Below, piece by piece: positions 1 through 5,675 of a DNA stretch of 5,675 bases. Position 1 is the stretch's first letter. Each line of letters begins with the position of its first letter. Source of the stretch: Betaproteobacteria bacterium (lineage in GTDB: Bacteria > Pseudomonadota > Gammaproteobacteria > Burkholderiales > SG8-39); NCBI GenBank assembly GCA_019245555.1, contig JAFARH010000116.1:1-5675 (forward strand), given 5' to 3'. The notes beneath the pieces are model-generated. The model made no database searches. It was not told where the DNA came from and was given only the letters and a program-made list of their open reading frames with translations. The position numbers were made by a program, and so were the translations under genes.

Positions 1-1
1 A

Positions 2-331
2 AGCAGCTCGGTAATCAGTGCGAAGCCGGCTCCCGAATCTCCACCCGCTGCGGTGACTCCCGGCGCCAAGCCAGCGCTAACCCCGGAGCAGGCCTACCAG
101 AAGCGCCAAAAGGACCGCGCCGAGGCGGACAAGAAGGCGGCCGACGACGCCGCGGACGCGCAACGAAAGCAGCAGGCATGCGAGCAGGCTCGCATGCAGG
201 TAATCCGGTTCGAAGCCGGCGGTCGGATTGCGGGCGTGGACAGCAAGGGAGAGCGCTACTTCCTCGACGATAACCAGATCGCCCAGGAGAAAGCGAAGGC
301 GCAGGCCTCGGTCAACGAGTGGTGCAAATAG
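2..331 (+). CDS. DUF4124-like small charged protein, C-terminal part (5' end outside window)
   Basis: The reading frame is open from the window edge to a TAG stop at 329-331, so the gene starts upstream. The GTG at 53-55 is probably an internal valine, because the frame before it continues without a stop through a Ser/Ala/Pro-rich linker. The visible part is about 109 residues: the Pro/Ala-rich linker, then a Lys/Arg/Glu/Asp/Ala-rich stretch likely to be helical or coiled coil, then a more ordered C-terminus. Two cysteines (in QACEQAR and in the terminal EWCK) flank a segment with GGRIAGVDSKGERYFLDD. As I know the family, this Cys...GER-[YF]-LDD...Cys ending is typical of periplasmic proteobacterial proteins with an N-terminal DUF4124 domain. 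That domain and any signal peptide would lie outside the window. Molecular function is unknown. It is convergent with ispH and not part of that operon. Confidence 0.7.
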   Translation, partial: SSSVISAKPAPESPPAAVTPGAKPALTPEQAYQKRQKDRAEADKKAADDAADAQRKQQACEQARMQVIRFEAGGRIAGVDSKGERYFLDDNQIAQEKAKAQASVNEWCK

Positions 332-333
332 GA

Positions 334-354
334 GCCTAGGCGCTCAGCCTAGGC
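334..354 (-). terminator. Perfect inverted repeat between convergent genes, probable terminator of the ispH operon
   Basis: The octamer GCCTAGGC occurs at 334-341 and again at 347-354, separated by the 5-nt loop GCTCA. The octamer is its own reverse complement, so the two copies form an 8-bp stem-loop on either strand. On the minus strand the hairpin is followed by TCCTATTTG, a weak T-rich stretch, so it fits best as the terminator of the ribF-ispH operon. The + strand side has no T tract. The ispH stop codon (349-351) lies inside the stem and the DUF4124-like gene ends 2 nt before it. Hairpin geometry is seen directly; termination is inferred. Confidence 0.6.
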
Positions 355-1272
355 CGTGAGCTCGCGCGGCAGCGAGAACACTACCGTCTCTTCGATGCCG
401 GCGAGTTGGCGTACGCTCTGTGCGCCGAGGCTCTTTAGCCGCGCGATCACTTCGGTCACCAGCACCTCGGGAGCGGACGCCCCCGCGGTAACGCCGACGC
501 GGGTCTTGCCCGTCACCCACTCGGGCTGCAGGTCCACCGCCCGGTCGACCATGTAGGCCTTGGCGCCGATGTGCTCGGCGACCTCGCGCAGGCGATTGGA
601 GTTCGAGCTGTTGGGCGAGCCGACCACGATCACCACGTCGCACTGCGGCGCCATGAACTTCACCGCGTCCTGGCGGTTCTGCGTGGCATAGCAGATGTCA
701 TCCTTCTTCGGCCCGCGGATCTTCGGGAATCGCTTCTTGAGCGCCGCCACGATCGCCTTGGCGTCGTCGACCGAAAGCGTGGTCTGCGTGACGTAGGCGA
801 GCTTCTCGGGCGTCCGAACCTCGAGCTCGTTTACGTCCTCGAGGGTCTCGACGAGGAACATGCCCGCGGCCGACTGCCCCATCGTGCCCTCCGCCTCCGG
901 ATGGCCGTGATGGCCGATCATCACGATCTCGTAGCCCTCGCGCAGCATCTTCATTACTTCGATGTGCACCTTGCTCACCAGCGGGCAGGTCGCGTCGAAC
1001 ACCTTCAAGCCGCGGCGGTCGGCCTCGGCCTGCACCGCCTTGGCCACGCCGTGCGCGCTGAATATGACCGTGCCGCCGGCGGGGACTTCGTCCAGCTCCT
1101 CGACGAACACGGCGCCCTTGGCGCGCAGGCGGTCGACCACGAACTTGTTGTGCACGATCTCGTGGCGCACGTAGATCGGCGCGCCATGCAGCTCGATCGC
1201 GCGCTCGACGATCTCGATAGCACGCTCCACACCGGCGCAGAACCCTCGCGGATTCGCGAGCAATATCTCCAT
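349..1272 (-). CDS. ispH: 4-hydroxy-3-methylbut-2-enyl diphosphate reductase (IspH/LytB)
   Basis: Cytosolic iron-sulfur enzyme that reductively dehydroxylates HMBPP to IPP and DMAPP, the last step of the MEP isoprenoid pathway. The 307-residue product is close to the usual length. It opens with [15 protein letters not shown], as in the family. The three cluster cysteines are C12, C96 (DATCPLV) and C194 (DDICYAT). Substrate-site residues are H41 (EIVHN), H74 (SAHGV), H124 and E126 (HPEAEGT), T164 (TQTTLSVDD), S222 and N224 (NSSNSNR) and S266 (TAGASAP). These match E. coli IspH after a 3-residue deletion near residue 134. The ATG start gives the canonical N-terminus. No good Shine-Dalgarno precedes it; the receiver gene stops 9 nt upstream, so translation may be coupled. 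It is the last gene of the operon and its TAG stop lies in a terminator-like hairpin. Confidence 0.98.
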   Translation of the reverse strand: MEILLANPRGFCAGVERAIEIVERAIELHGAPIYVRHEIVHNKFVVDRLRAKGAVFVEELDEVPAGGTVIFSAHGVAKAVQAEADRRGLKVFDATCPLVSKVHIEVMKMLREGYEIVMIGHHGHPEAEGTMGQSAAGMFLVETLEDVNELEVRTPEKLAYVTQTTLSVDDAKAIVAALKKRFPKIRGPKKDDICYATQNRQDAVKFMAPQCDVVIVVGSPNSSNSNRLREVAEHIGAKAYMVDRAVDLQPEWVTGKTRVGVTAGASAPEVLVTEVIARLKSLGAQSVRQLAGIEETVVFSLPRELTA

Positions 1273-1281
1273 GCCGCTATT

Positions 1282-1644
1282 TTACGAGGGCAGCTGCTTG
1301 CCGACCGCGGCAATCAGCGCTTCGGGCTCGATCGGCTTGGTCAGGTAGTCGACCGCGCCGAGCTGGCTCGAGCGCTCTTTGCGGTTGGTATCGACGGTGA
1401 GGAAGATCACCGGGATGTTCCTGAGCCCGGCCTCGGAGTGGAGGATTTTGATCATGTCGAAGCCGCCCATGCCCGGCATGTGCAGGTCACTGATCACGAG
1501 GTCGGGCTTCGACTGCAGGCAGGCCCCTGCCGCTGCGAGACCGTTCGCCGCCGTGCGGACCGTATAACCGGCGTTACGTAGATGCAGGCTGATCCACTCC
1601 CGCATCGAGGCTTCGTCTTCGACCACCAGGATGCTTTTCCCCAT
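1282..1644 (-). CDS. Stand-alone CheY-like response regulator receiver protein
   Basis: A 120-residue single receiver (REC) domain with no DNA-binding or enzymatic output. The phosphorylation site is complete: acidic pocket E9/D10 in ILVVEDE, phospho-acceptor D53 in VISDLHMPGMGG, switch threonine T83 (IFLTVD), aromatic Y100 and lysine K103 in the LTKP motif. It should accept phosphate from a histidine kinase and act through protein-protein contact, as CheY or DivK do. No kinase, chemotaxis gene or phosphotransfer protein is in the window, so the partner is unknown. The ATG is preceded by a full-strength Shine-Dalgarno, unlike its neighbours. It lies 48 nt after the HD hydrolase gene and 9 nt before ispH, where fkpB sits in many related operons. 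The REC fold is certain; a role with the adjacent hydrolase is speculation. Confidence 0.93.
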   Translation of the reverse strand: MGKSILVVEDEASMREWISLHLRNAGYTVRTAANGLAAAGACLQSKPDLVISDLHMPGMGGFDMIKILHSEAGLRNIPVIFLTVDTNRKERSSQLGAVDYLTKPIEPEALIAAVGKQLPS

Positions 1645-1652
1645 GGAAGCAC

Positions 1653-1659
1653 CCTCCTT
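1653..1659 (-). promoter_or_regulatory. Strong Shine-Dalgarno of the receiver gene
   Basis: On the minus strand the sequence AAGGAGG, a full match to the anti-Shine-Dalgarno end of 16S rRNA, lies 8 nt before the ATG at 1642-1644. It is the only textbook ribosome binding site in the cluster. It supports this start and suggests the receiver is translated independently of upstream genes. Confidence 0.85.
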
Positions 1660-1692
1660 CGCGCCGCAGTCTGCGCCGATGCTACGGGCCGG

Positions 1693-2226
1693 TCAAACAG
1701 GCCGCTTCTTATAGGCGATATCGAATGCCGCTTCGAGCCGGGGATGGACGCCGCGCAACCCGTCGACAACCTGTCGTGCCCAGTCGAAATATTCGCGCCG
1801 CCGCGCCAGGTCCCACTTGGCGGGCGGGCGGTCGGCGACGTCGCGCAGGTTGCAGAGCTTGTCGGCGAGCTTGACGAGCTTCGCCTCGCGCGAGATGTGC
1901 GGCGCGTGCTCGATTTGCAGGCGCTTGCGCTCCGCCTTGGGTAGCTTTTTGTCGTCAGTCACCTCGGCGACGATGCGCGCGATGCGAGAGCCGAAGGCAT
2001 CGACCAGCTCCTCATGCGTCGTGGCCGTGTCTTCCACGGTGTCGTGGAGCAGCGCCGCGCACAGCGTCTCCGTATCCGTTACGCCGCCCTCGTTCACCAG
2101 CACGTCGGCGAGCGCGATCGGGTGGTTGATGTAGGGAGACGCCTCGGCGTCCTTGCGGCGCTGATCGCGGTGCTTATGCGCTGCAAACGCAAGCGCCTTA
2201 AGGAGCAGAGCGAGCTCGCCCTTCAC
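1693..2226 (-). CDS. HD-domain (p)ppGpp hydrolase, MESH1-like small alarmone hydrolase
   Basis: A 177-residue protein that is entirely an HD hydrolase domain of the RelA/SpoT family, with no synthetase, TGS or ACT domain. It closely resembles metazoan MESH1, which is about the same length. Metal ligands are H35 (YINHPI), H61 and D62 ([11 protein letters not shown]) and D122 ([11 protein letters not shown]). The catalytic ED pair is E65/D66. Nucleotide-binding R24/K25 (QRRKD) is present, as are N126, Y146 and W149 (EYFDWA) and the [13 protein letters not shown] segment. The expected activity is removal of the 3'-pyrophosphate from (p)ppGpp in the cytosol; human MESH1 also acts on NADPH, so that substrate cannot be excluded. 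The start is GTG, 29 nt inside the end of lspA; it gives a family-like N-terminus, and GAAGG lies 11 nt upstream. Hydrolase family is very likely; substrate is inferred. Confidence 0.92.
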   Translation of the reverse strand: MKGELALLLKALAFAAHKHRDQRRKDAEASPYINHPIALADVLVNEGGVTDTETLCAALLHDTVEDTATTHEELVDAFGSRIARIVAEVTDDKKLPKAERKRLQIEHAPHISREAKLVKLADKLCNLRDVADRPPAKWDLARRREYFDWARQVVDGLRGVHPRLEAAFDIAYKKRPV

Positions 2227-2683
2227 GGTGCACGAAGCCTTCGAGGATGAGGAGCGCCGCGCCGACGGTGATCGCCGAGTCGGCGACGTTGAACGCCGGC
2301 CAGTGCCAGCCCGCGGCGTGGAAGTCGAGGAAGTCGACGACCTGGCCGAAGCGCAGGCGGTCGATGAGATTGCCGAGCGCGCCGCCGAGGATGAGCGCCA
2401 AGCCGGTCAGGAGCATCGTGCGCCCCGGCGAGCGCATGATGAAAGCGCCGACGACGCCGATTGCCGCCAGCGCGAACACCACCAGCGCCGGTGTCTGCCA
2501 GCCGCCCGCGTCGGAGAGGAGGCTGAAGGCGGCGCCCTTGTTGTAGACGAGCACCATGTTGAAGAAGCTCGTCAGCTCGACGCGCTCGCCGAGCGAGAAG
2601 CGCGCAAGCACCAGCGCCTTGGTGACCTGGTCGGCAATAACGACGCCGAGCGCCAGCGCAAACCAGCGCCACGCGCTAAGCAT
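2198..2683 (-). CDS. lspA: Lipoprotein signal peptidase (signal peptidase II)
   Basis: Inner-membrane aspartyl protease that cleaves the signal peptide of prolipoproteins after Lgt has lipidated the lipobox cysteine. The 161-residue length is normal. Hydrophobic segments lie near residues 5-24, 64-83, 90-107 and 131-150, fitting the four-helix topology. Conserved motifs are IADQVTK with D18, YNKGAAFS (45-53), [10 protein letters not shown] (100-109), VVDFLDF with catalytic D117, and FNVADSAI with catalytic D135. The 18-residue spacing of the two aspartates is close to that in characterised LspA. The ATG overlaps the end of ileS by 8 nt and no strong Shine-Dalgarno is visible, suggesting coupling to ileS. 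The C-terminal tail ([11 protein letters not shown]) is encoded in the stretch shared with the HD hydrolase gene. The ileS-lspA pair is highly conserved in bacteria. Confidence 0.98.
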   Translation of the reverse strand: MLSAWRWFALALGVVIADQVTKALVLARFSLGERVELTSFFNMVLVYNKGAAFSLLSDAGGWQTPALVVFALAAIGVVGAFIMRSPGRTMLLTGLALILGGALGNLIDRLRFGQVVDFLDFHAAGWHWPAFNVADSAITVGAALLILEGFVHREGRARSAP

Positions 2684-5432
2684 GCGTGCGCCGCTCGCCA
2701 GGCCCGTTCAGGTTCGTCTGACAGCGGCCGCAGAGCGCCTCGTCGTTGACGTCGGCGCGATAGTGCCAGCAGCGCTCGCACTTGCGGTGCGCGCTCGGCT
2801 TCACCGTCACCTCGGCCGGGCCGCGGTGCACGTGAGCCGCTGAAGTCAGCATCACGAACTTCAGGTCCTCGCCGAGGCTCCGCAGGATTTCGAAGTCCTC
2901 GCCCTCGGCATGGAAGTCGACCTCTGCCTGGAGCGACGAGCCGACCTTGCCGGCGGTCCGCAGCTCCTCAATGTCCTTGCGCACCGGATTGCGCAGCTCG
3001 CGCAGCCGTGTCCACTTGGTCATCAGCGCCGCCGCATCTTTAGGCTGCGGCAGCTCGTGCCACGTATGGAAGAAGACACTGTCGTCCTTCTTGCCAGTGA
3101 ATGCCTGCCACAGTTCCTCGCCCGTGAACGAAAGGATCGGCGCCATCAGGCGCACCAGGCTATGCGTGATGTGCCAGAGCGCGGTCTGCGCCGAGCGCCG
3201 CGCGTGCGAGTCCGCCTTGCAGGTGTAGAGCCGGTCCTTGAGGATGTCGACGAAGAACGCGCCGAGGTCCTCGGAGCAGAACGCCTGCAGGCGCTGCGTG
3301 ACCACGTGGAACTGGTAGCGCTCGTAGTCCGCGGTGACCGCCTTCTGCATCTGCGCCGTCATGGCGAGCGCGTAGCGGTCGATCTCGACCATCTCCGCGA
3401 CCGGCACCGCATCGGCAGCATTGAAATCAGAGGTGTTGGCGAGGAGGAAGCGCAGCGTGTTGCGCATGCGCCGGTAGCTCTCGACGACGCGCTTCAGGAT
3501 CTCATCCGAAATGGACACCTCGCCGGAGTAATCCGTGGCGGCCGCCCAGAGGCGGATGATCTCCGCGCCGAGGGTGTTCGATACCTTGTCCGGCGCGATG
3601 ATGTTACCCAGGGACTTCGACATCTTGCGGCCGGTGCCGTCAACGGTGAACCCGTGCGTGAGCAGCGCCTTGTACGGCGGCACGCCGTCCAGCATGCAGG
3701 ACGTAAGGAGCGAGGAGTGGAACCAGCCGCGATGCTGGTCTGAGCCCTCGAGATAAAGGTCGGCGGGAAACTTGGATTCCTCGCGGTGCGAGCCGCGCAG
3801 CACGGTGAAGTGCGTCGAGCCTGAATCAAACCAAACGTCGAGCGTGTCCTTGCTCTTCTCGTACTGCTTCGCATCCACACCCAGCTCTTCCGCCGTCACG
3901 GACTGCCAGGCCTCAATGCCGCCCTTCTCCACTCGCTTCGCAACCGCTTCGAGCAGTTCCGGCGTGCGGGGATGCAGCGCGCCGGTCTCACGATGCAGGA
4001 AGAACGGCATCGGCGCGCCCCACTGCCGCTGGCGCGAGAGCGTCCAGTCCGGGCGGTTGGCGATCATGCCGTGCAGGCGCGCCTTGCCCCATGCCGGGAA
4101 AAATTGCGTCTCCTCGATGCCGCGCAGCGCCGTGCTCCGCAGGCTCTCGCCCTTCACCGGCTTGTCCATCGACGCGAACCACTGCGTCGTGGCACGCAGG
4201 ATCACTGGCGTCTTGTGGCGCCAGCAATGCATGTAGCTGTGCGTGTAGTTCTCCTTGTGCAGGAGGTTGCCGCGCTTCTCGAGCTCGGCGATGATCTTGC
4301 CGTTCGCATCCCAGATCGACAGCCCGCCGAAGAGCGGCAGCGACGAGACGAACTTTCCGTCCCCCATCACCGGCGTGAGGATCTCTTCATCCTTCATGCC
4401 GTAGCGGCGGCAGGATTCGAAGTCCTCCACGCCGTAGGCCGGGGCGGAGTGCACGATGCCAGTGCCCGTGTCCAGCGTCACGTAGTCGCCGAGATAGATC
4501 GGCGCCTGCCGCTCATAAAACGGATGCTGGAACCGAATGTTCTCCAGCGCCTTCCCTTTGCACGATGCGATCGTGGTCCCGGAAAGCTTGTAGCGCCGGA
4601 GGCATTTCTCCTGCAGCTCCGCGGCGAGGATGAGCAAGCCCCGCGGCGTGTCGACGAGGTTGTAGACGACGTCGGGATGCACGTTCAGCGCCTGGTTGCC
4701 GGGGAGTGTCCAGGGCGTCGTCGTCCAAATGACCGCGCAGCCCGGCTTATCGACCTTGACGCCGAAAGCCTTCGAGATCTTCTCGGGCTCGGTGAATGCG
4801 AATCCGACATCGATCGCGGGATCCTTGCGGTCCTCATACTCCACCTCGGCCTCGGCGAGCGCCGAGCCGCAGTCGAAGCACCAATTGACGGGCTTGAGCC
4901 CGCGGTACACGAAGCCATTCGCCAGGATCTTGCCGAGGACGCGAATCTCGTTCGCCTCGGTCTCCGGAGCCATCGTGAGATAGGGATGATCCCAATCGCC
5001 GAGTACGCCGAGGCGTTGAAAGCCTTTCTTCTGGCTCTCGACCTGCTCGGCCGCAAACGCGCGGCAGAGGCGCTGCGTCTCCTGCGTTGGCAAGTTCTTG
5101 CCGTGCTTTTTCTCGATCTGCACTTCGATCGGCATGCCATGGCAGTCCCAGCCCGGCACATACGGCGCGTCGAAGCCGGCGAGCGTGCGCGACTTGACGA
5201 TGATGTCTTTCAGGATCTTGTTCATCGCCGTGCCGATGTGGATGTCGCCACTCGCATACGGCGGGCCGTCGTGCAGCACGAAGCGCGGCCGGCCCTTGGC
5301 CACCTGGCGCAGGCGCCGGTACACGCCCTTCTCCTGCCAGTCCTCGACCCATTGCGGCTCGCGCTTGGCGAGGTCGCCGCGCATGGGGAACGGCGTCTCC
5401 GGCAGGTTCAGCGTGTCTTTGTAATCAGCCAT
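2676..5432 (-). CDS. ileS: Isoleucyl-tRNA synthetase
   Basis: Class I synthetase that charges tRNA-Ile and edits misactivated valine. The product is 918 residues, close to E. coli IleS (about 938). In order: N-terminal Rossmann half with [15 protein letters not shown] (54-68) and [10 protein letters not shown] (94-103); the CP1 editing domain, with [11 protein letters not shown] (236-246) and [12 protein letters not shown] (320-331); the second catalytic half with [13 protein letters not shown] (460-472), [11 protein letters not shown] (529-539) and KMSKS (603-607); the anticodon-binding helices; and a C-terminal zinc site C885, C888, C901, C904. The HIGH signature ends in Thr (T68, codon ACG). 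The start chosen is the ATG at 5430-5432, giving [11 protein letters not shown] as in the family. An in-frame ATG 51 nt further upstream would add an atypical Arg-rich extension. It overlaps ribF and lspA by 8 nt each. The KMSKS-type, zinc-ending form is the common bacterial one, so mupirocin sensitivity is likely but unproven. Confidence 0.98.
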   Translation of the reverse strand: MADYKDTLNLPETPFPMRGDLAKREPQWVEDWQEKGVYRRLRQVAKGRPRFVLHDGPPYASGDIHIGTAMNKILKDIIVKSRTLAGFDAPYVPGWDCHGMPIEVQIEKKHGKNLPTQETQRLCRAFAAEQVESQKKGFQRLGVLGDWDHPYLTMAPETEANEIRVLGKILANGFVYRGLKPVNWCFDCGSALAEAEVEYEDRKDPAIDVGFAFTEPEKISKAFGVKVDKPGCAVIWTTTPWTLPGNQALNVHPDVVYNLVDTPRGLLILAAELQEKCLRRYKLSGTTIASCKGKALENIRFQHPFYERQAPIYLGDYVTLDTGTGIVHSAPAYGVEDFESCRRYGMKDEEILTPVMGDGKFVSSLPLFGGLSIWDANGKIIAELEKRGNLLHKENYTHSYMHCWRHKTPVILRATTQWFASMDKPVKGESLRSTALRGIEETQFFPAWGKARLHGMIANRPDWTLSRQRQWGAPMPFFLHRETGALHPRTPELLEAVAKRVEKGGIEAWQSVTAEELGVDAKQYEKSKDTLDVWFDSGSTHFTVLRGSHREESKFPADLYLEGSDQHRGWFHSSLLTSCMLDGVPPYKALLTHGFTVDGTGRKMSKSLGNIIAPDKVSNTLGAEIIRLWAAATDYSGEVSISDEILKRVVESYRRMRNTLRFLLANTSDFNAADAVPVAEMVEIDRYALAMTAQMQKAVTADYERYQFHVVTQRLQAFCSEDLGAFFVDILKDRLYTCKADSHARRSAQTALWHITHSLVRLMAPILSFTGEELWQAFTGKKDDSVFFHTWHELPQPKDAAALMTKWTRLRELRNPVRKDIEELRTAGKVGSSLQAEVDFHAEGEDFEILRSLGEDLKFVMLTSAAHVHRGPAEVTVKPSAHRKCERCWHYRADVNDEALCGRCQTNLNGPGERRTHA

Positions 5433-5675
5433 GTTTCGCAAAATACTGGCGTGCCTGCGCTGCGTCTTGCGCGATCGCGGCACGCAGCTCCGGCAGCCCG
5501 TCGAACTTCGCCTCGTCGCGCAGCTTCCTCAGGAAGCGCACCCGAAGTCGTCTTCCGTAGAGATCGCCGCCGCGCTCGAGCAAATGCACTTCGAGTAGCG
5601 GCCGCGGCACCGGGTTCACCGTGGGTCGATATCCGACGCTCGCCACGCCAGGTCCGAGCCCTTCGACCTCTACTA
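5425..5675 (-). CDS. ribF: Bifunctional riboflavin kinase/FAD synthetase, C-terminal part (5' end outside window)
   Basis: The last roughly 83 residues of RibF, which phosphorylates riboflavin to FMN and adenylates FMN to FAD. Only part of the C-terminal riboflavin kinase domain is inside the window; the FAD synthetase domain lies beyond the right edge. The frame is open to the edge, reading [20 protein letters not shown]. The PTVN motif (codons around 5614-5625), which binds Mg-ATP, is present, followed by LLEVHLLE with the expected catalytic glutamate (codon 5590-5592). [18 protein letters not shown] and the ending [11 protein letters not shown] are typical of the family. The GTG at 5644-5646 is an internal valine codon, not a start. 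Its TGA stop overlaps the ileS start by 8 nt (ATGGCTGA). ribF immediately before ileS is a widespread arrangement. Confidence 0.95.
   Translation of the reverse strand, partial: VEVEGLGPGVASVGYRPTVNPVPRPLLEVHLLERGGDLYGRRLRVRFLRKLRDEAKFDGLPELRAAIAQDAAQARQYFAKHG

Larger units (their letters stand above)
349..5675 (-). other. Probable single operon ribF-ileS-lspA-HD hydrolase-receiver-ispH
   Basis: Six genes lie on the same strand with junctions of -8, -8, -29, +48 and +9 nt. I found no convincing promoter or terminator inside the cluster. The only terminator-like hairpin is after ispH (334-354). The promoter must lie beyond the right edge, so the operon may include genes upstream of ribF. Co-transcription is inferred from spacing. 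Confidence 0.75.

Noticed and set aside
53..55. GTG as the start of the DUF4124-like gene
   Set aside because: The frame is open back to the window edge with a plausible Pro/Ala linker, and the family needs an N-terminal export signal and domain that would lie upstream.
571..1581. Long + strand open frame of 336 codons opposite ispH and the receiver gene
   Set aside because: It lies antisense to two clearly recognised genes. Its composition (rich in Arg, His, Leu, Asp, Val) is what a high-GC antisense frame gives, and I see no recognisable domain.
1645..1720. Possible hairpin (GGCC...GGCC) or promoter at the HD hydrolase/receiver junction
   Set aside because: The stem is only 4 bp with a 9-nt loop, there is no T tract, and no convincing -35/-10 pair is visible.
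1282..2226. HD hydrolase and receiver as a toxin-antitoxin pair
   Set aside because: Some small alarmone hydrolases act as antitoxins to toxic small alarmone synthetases, but no synthetase or toxin-like gene is present, and the neighbour is a plain receiver domain.
2910..3743. + strand open frame of 277 codons opposite ileS
   Set aside because: It is entirely antisense to conserved IleS coding sequence and shows only low-complexity Arg/Leu/Val-rich translation, an effect of GC-rich codon bias.
5433..5483. Upstream in-frame ATG that would extend IleS by 17 residues
   Set aside because: The extension is Arg-rich, unlike IleS N-termini, and lies within conserved ribF coding sequence. The [11 protein letters not shown] start matches the family and gives the compact 8-nt overlap.

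Overview
The window looks like a high-GC chromosomal segment from a proteobacterium. Betaproteobacteria are the best guess, because the order ribF-ileS-lspA-...-ispH and a DUF4124-type protein next to it are typical there. That assignment comes from gene order and protein character, not from a database search. There is no sign of mobile elements, CRISPR, tRNA or rRNA genes, and almost all of the window is coding.

Layout. At the left edge, on the + strand, is the 3' part of a small charged protein gene (DUF4124-like, stop at 331). It converges on a long minus-strand gene cluster. The two units meet at a perfect 8-bp inverted repeat (334-354) that probably serves as a terminator and contains the ispH stop codon. 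In transcription order (right to left) the minus-strand cluster is: the C-terminal end of ribF (cut by the window edge), ileS (918 aa), lspA (161 aa), a stand-alone HD-domain (p)ppGpp hydrolase of the MESH1/small alarmone hydrolase type (177 aa), a stand-alone CheY-like receiver (120 aa), and ispH (307 aa). ribF/ileS and ileS/lspA overlap by 8 nt each, and lspA/HD by 29 nt. HD and receiver are separated by 48 nt, receiver and ispH by 9 nt. This strongly suggests one translationally coupled operon.

How the genes fit together. ribF (FMN/FAD), ileS (Ile-tRNA charging), lspA (lipoprotein signal peptide cleavage) and ispH (last step of the MEP isoprenoid pathway) form a conserved housekeeping string. 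In E. coli and many relatives the slot between lspA and ispH holds fkpB, a peptidyl-prolyl isomerase. Here that slot holds two signalling genes: an intact alarmone hydrolase and a receiver with no output domain. This is the most interesting part of the window, because it places a predicted (p)ppGpp-degrading enzyme two genes downstream of an aminoacyl-tRNA synthetase. Every full-length protein keeps its family's key residues, except that the IleS 'HIGH' signature reads HIGT. The housekeeping content is otherwise ordinary, and I see no evidence of a wholly new system.
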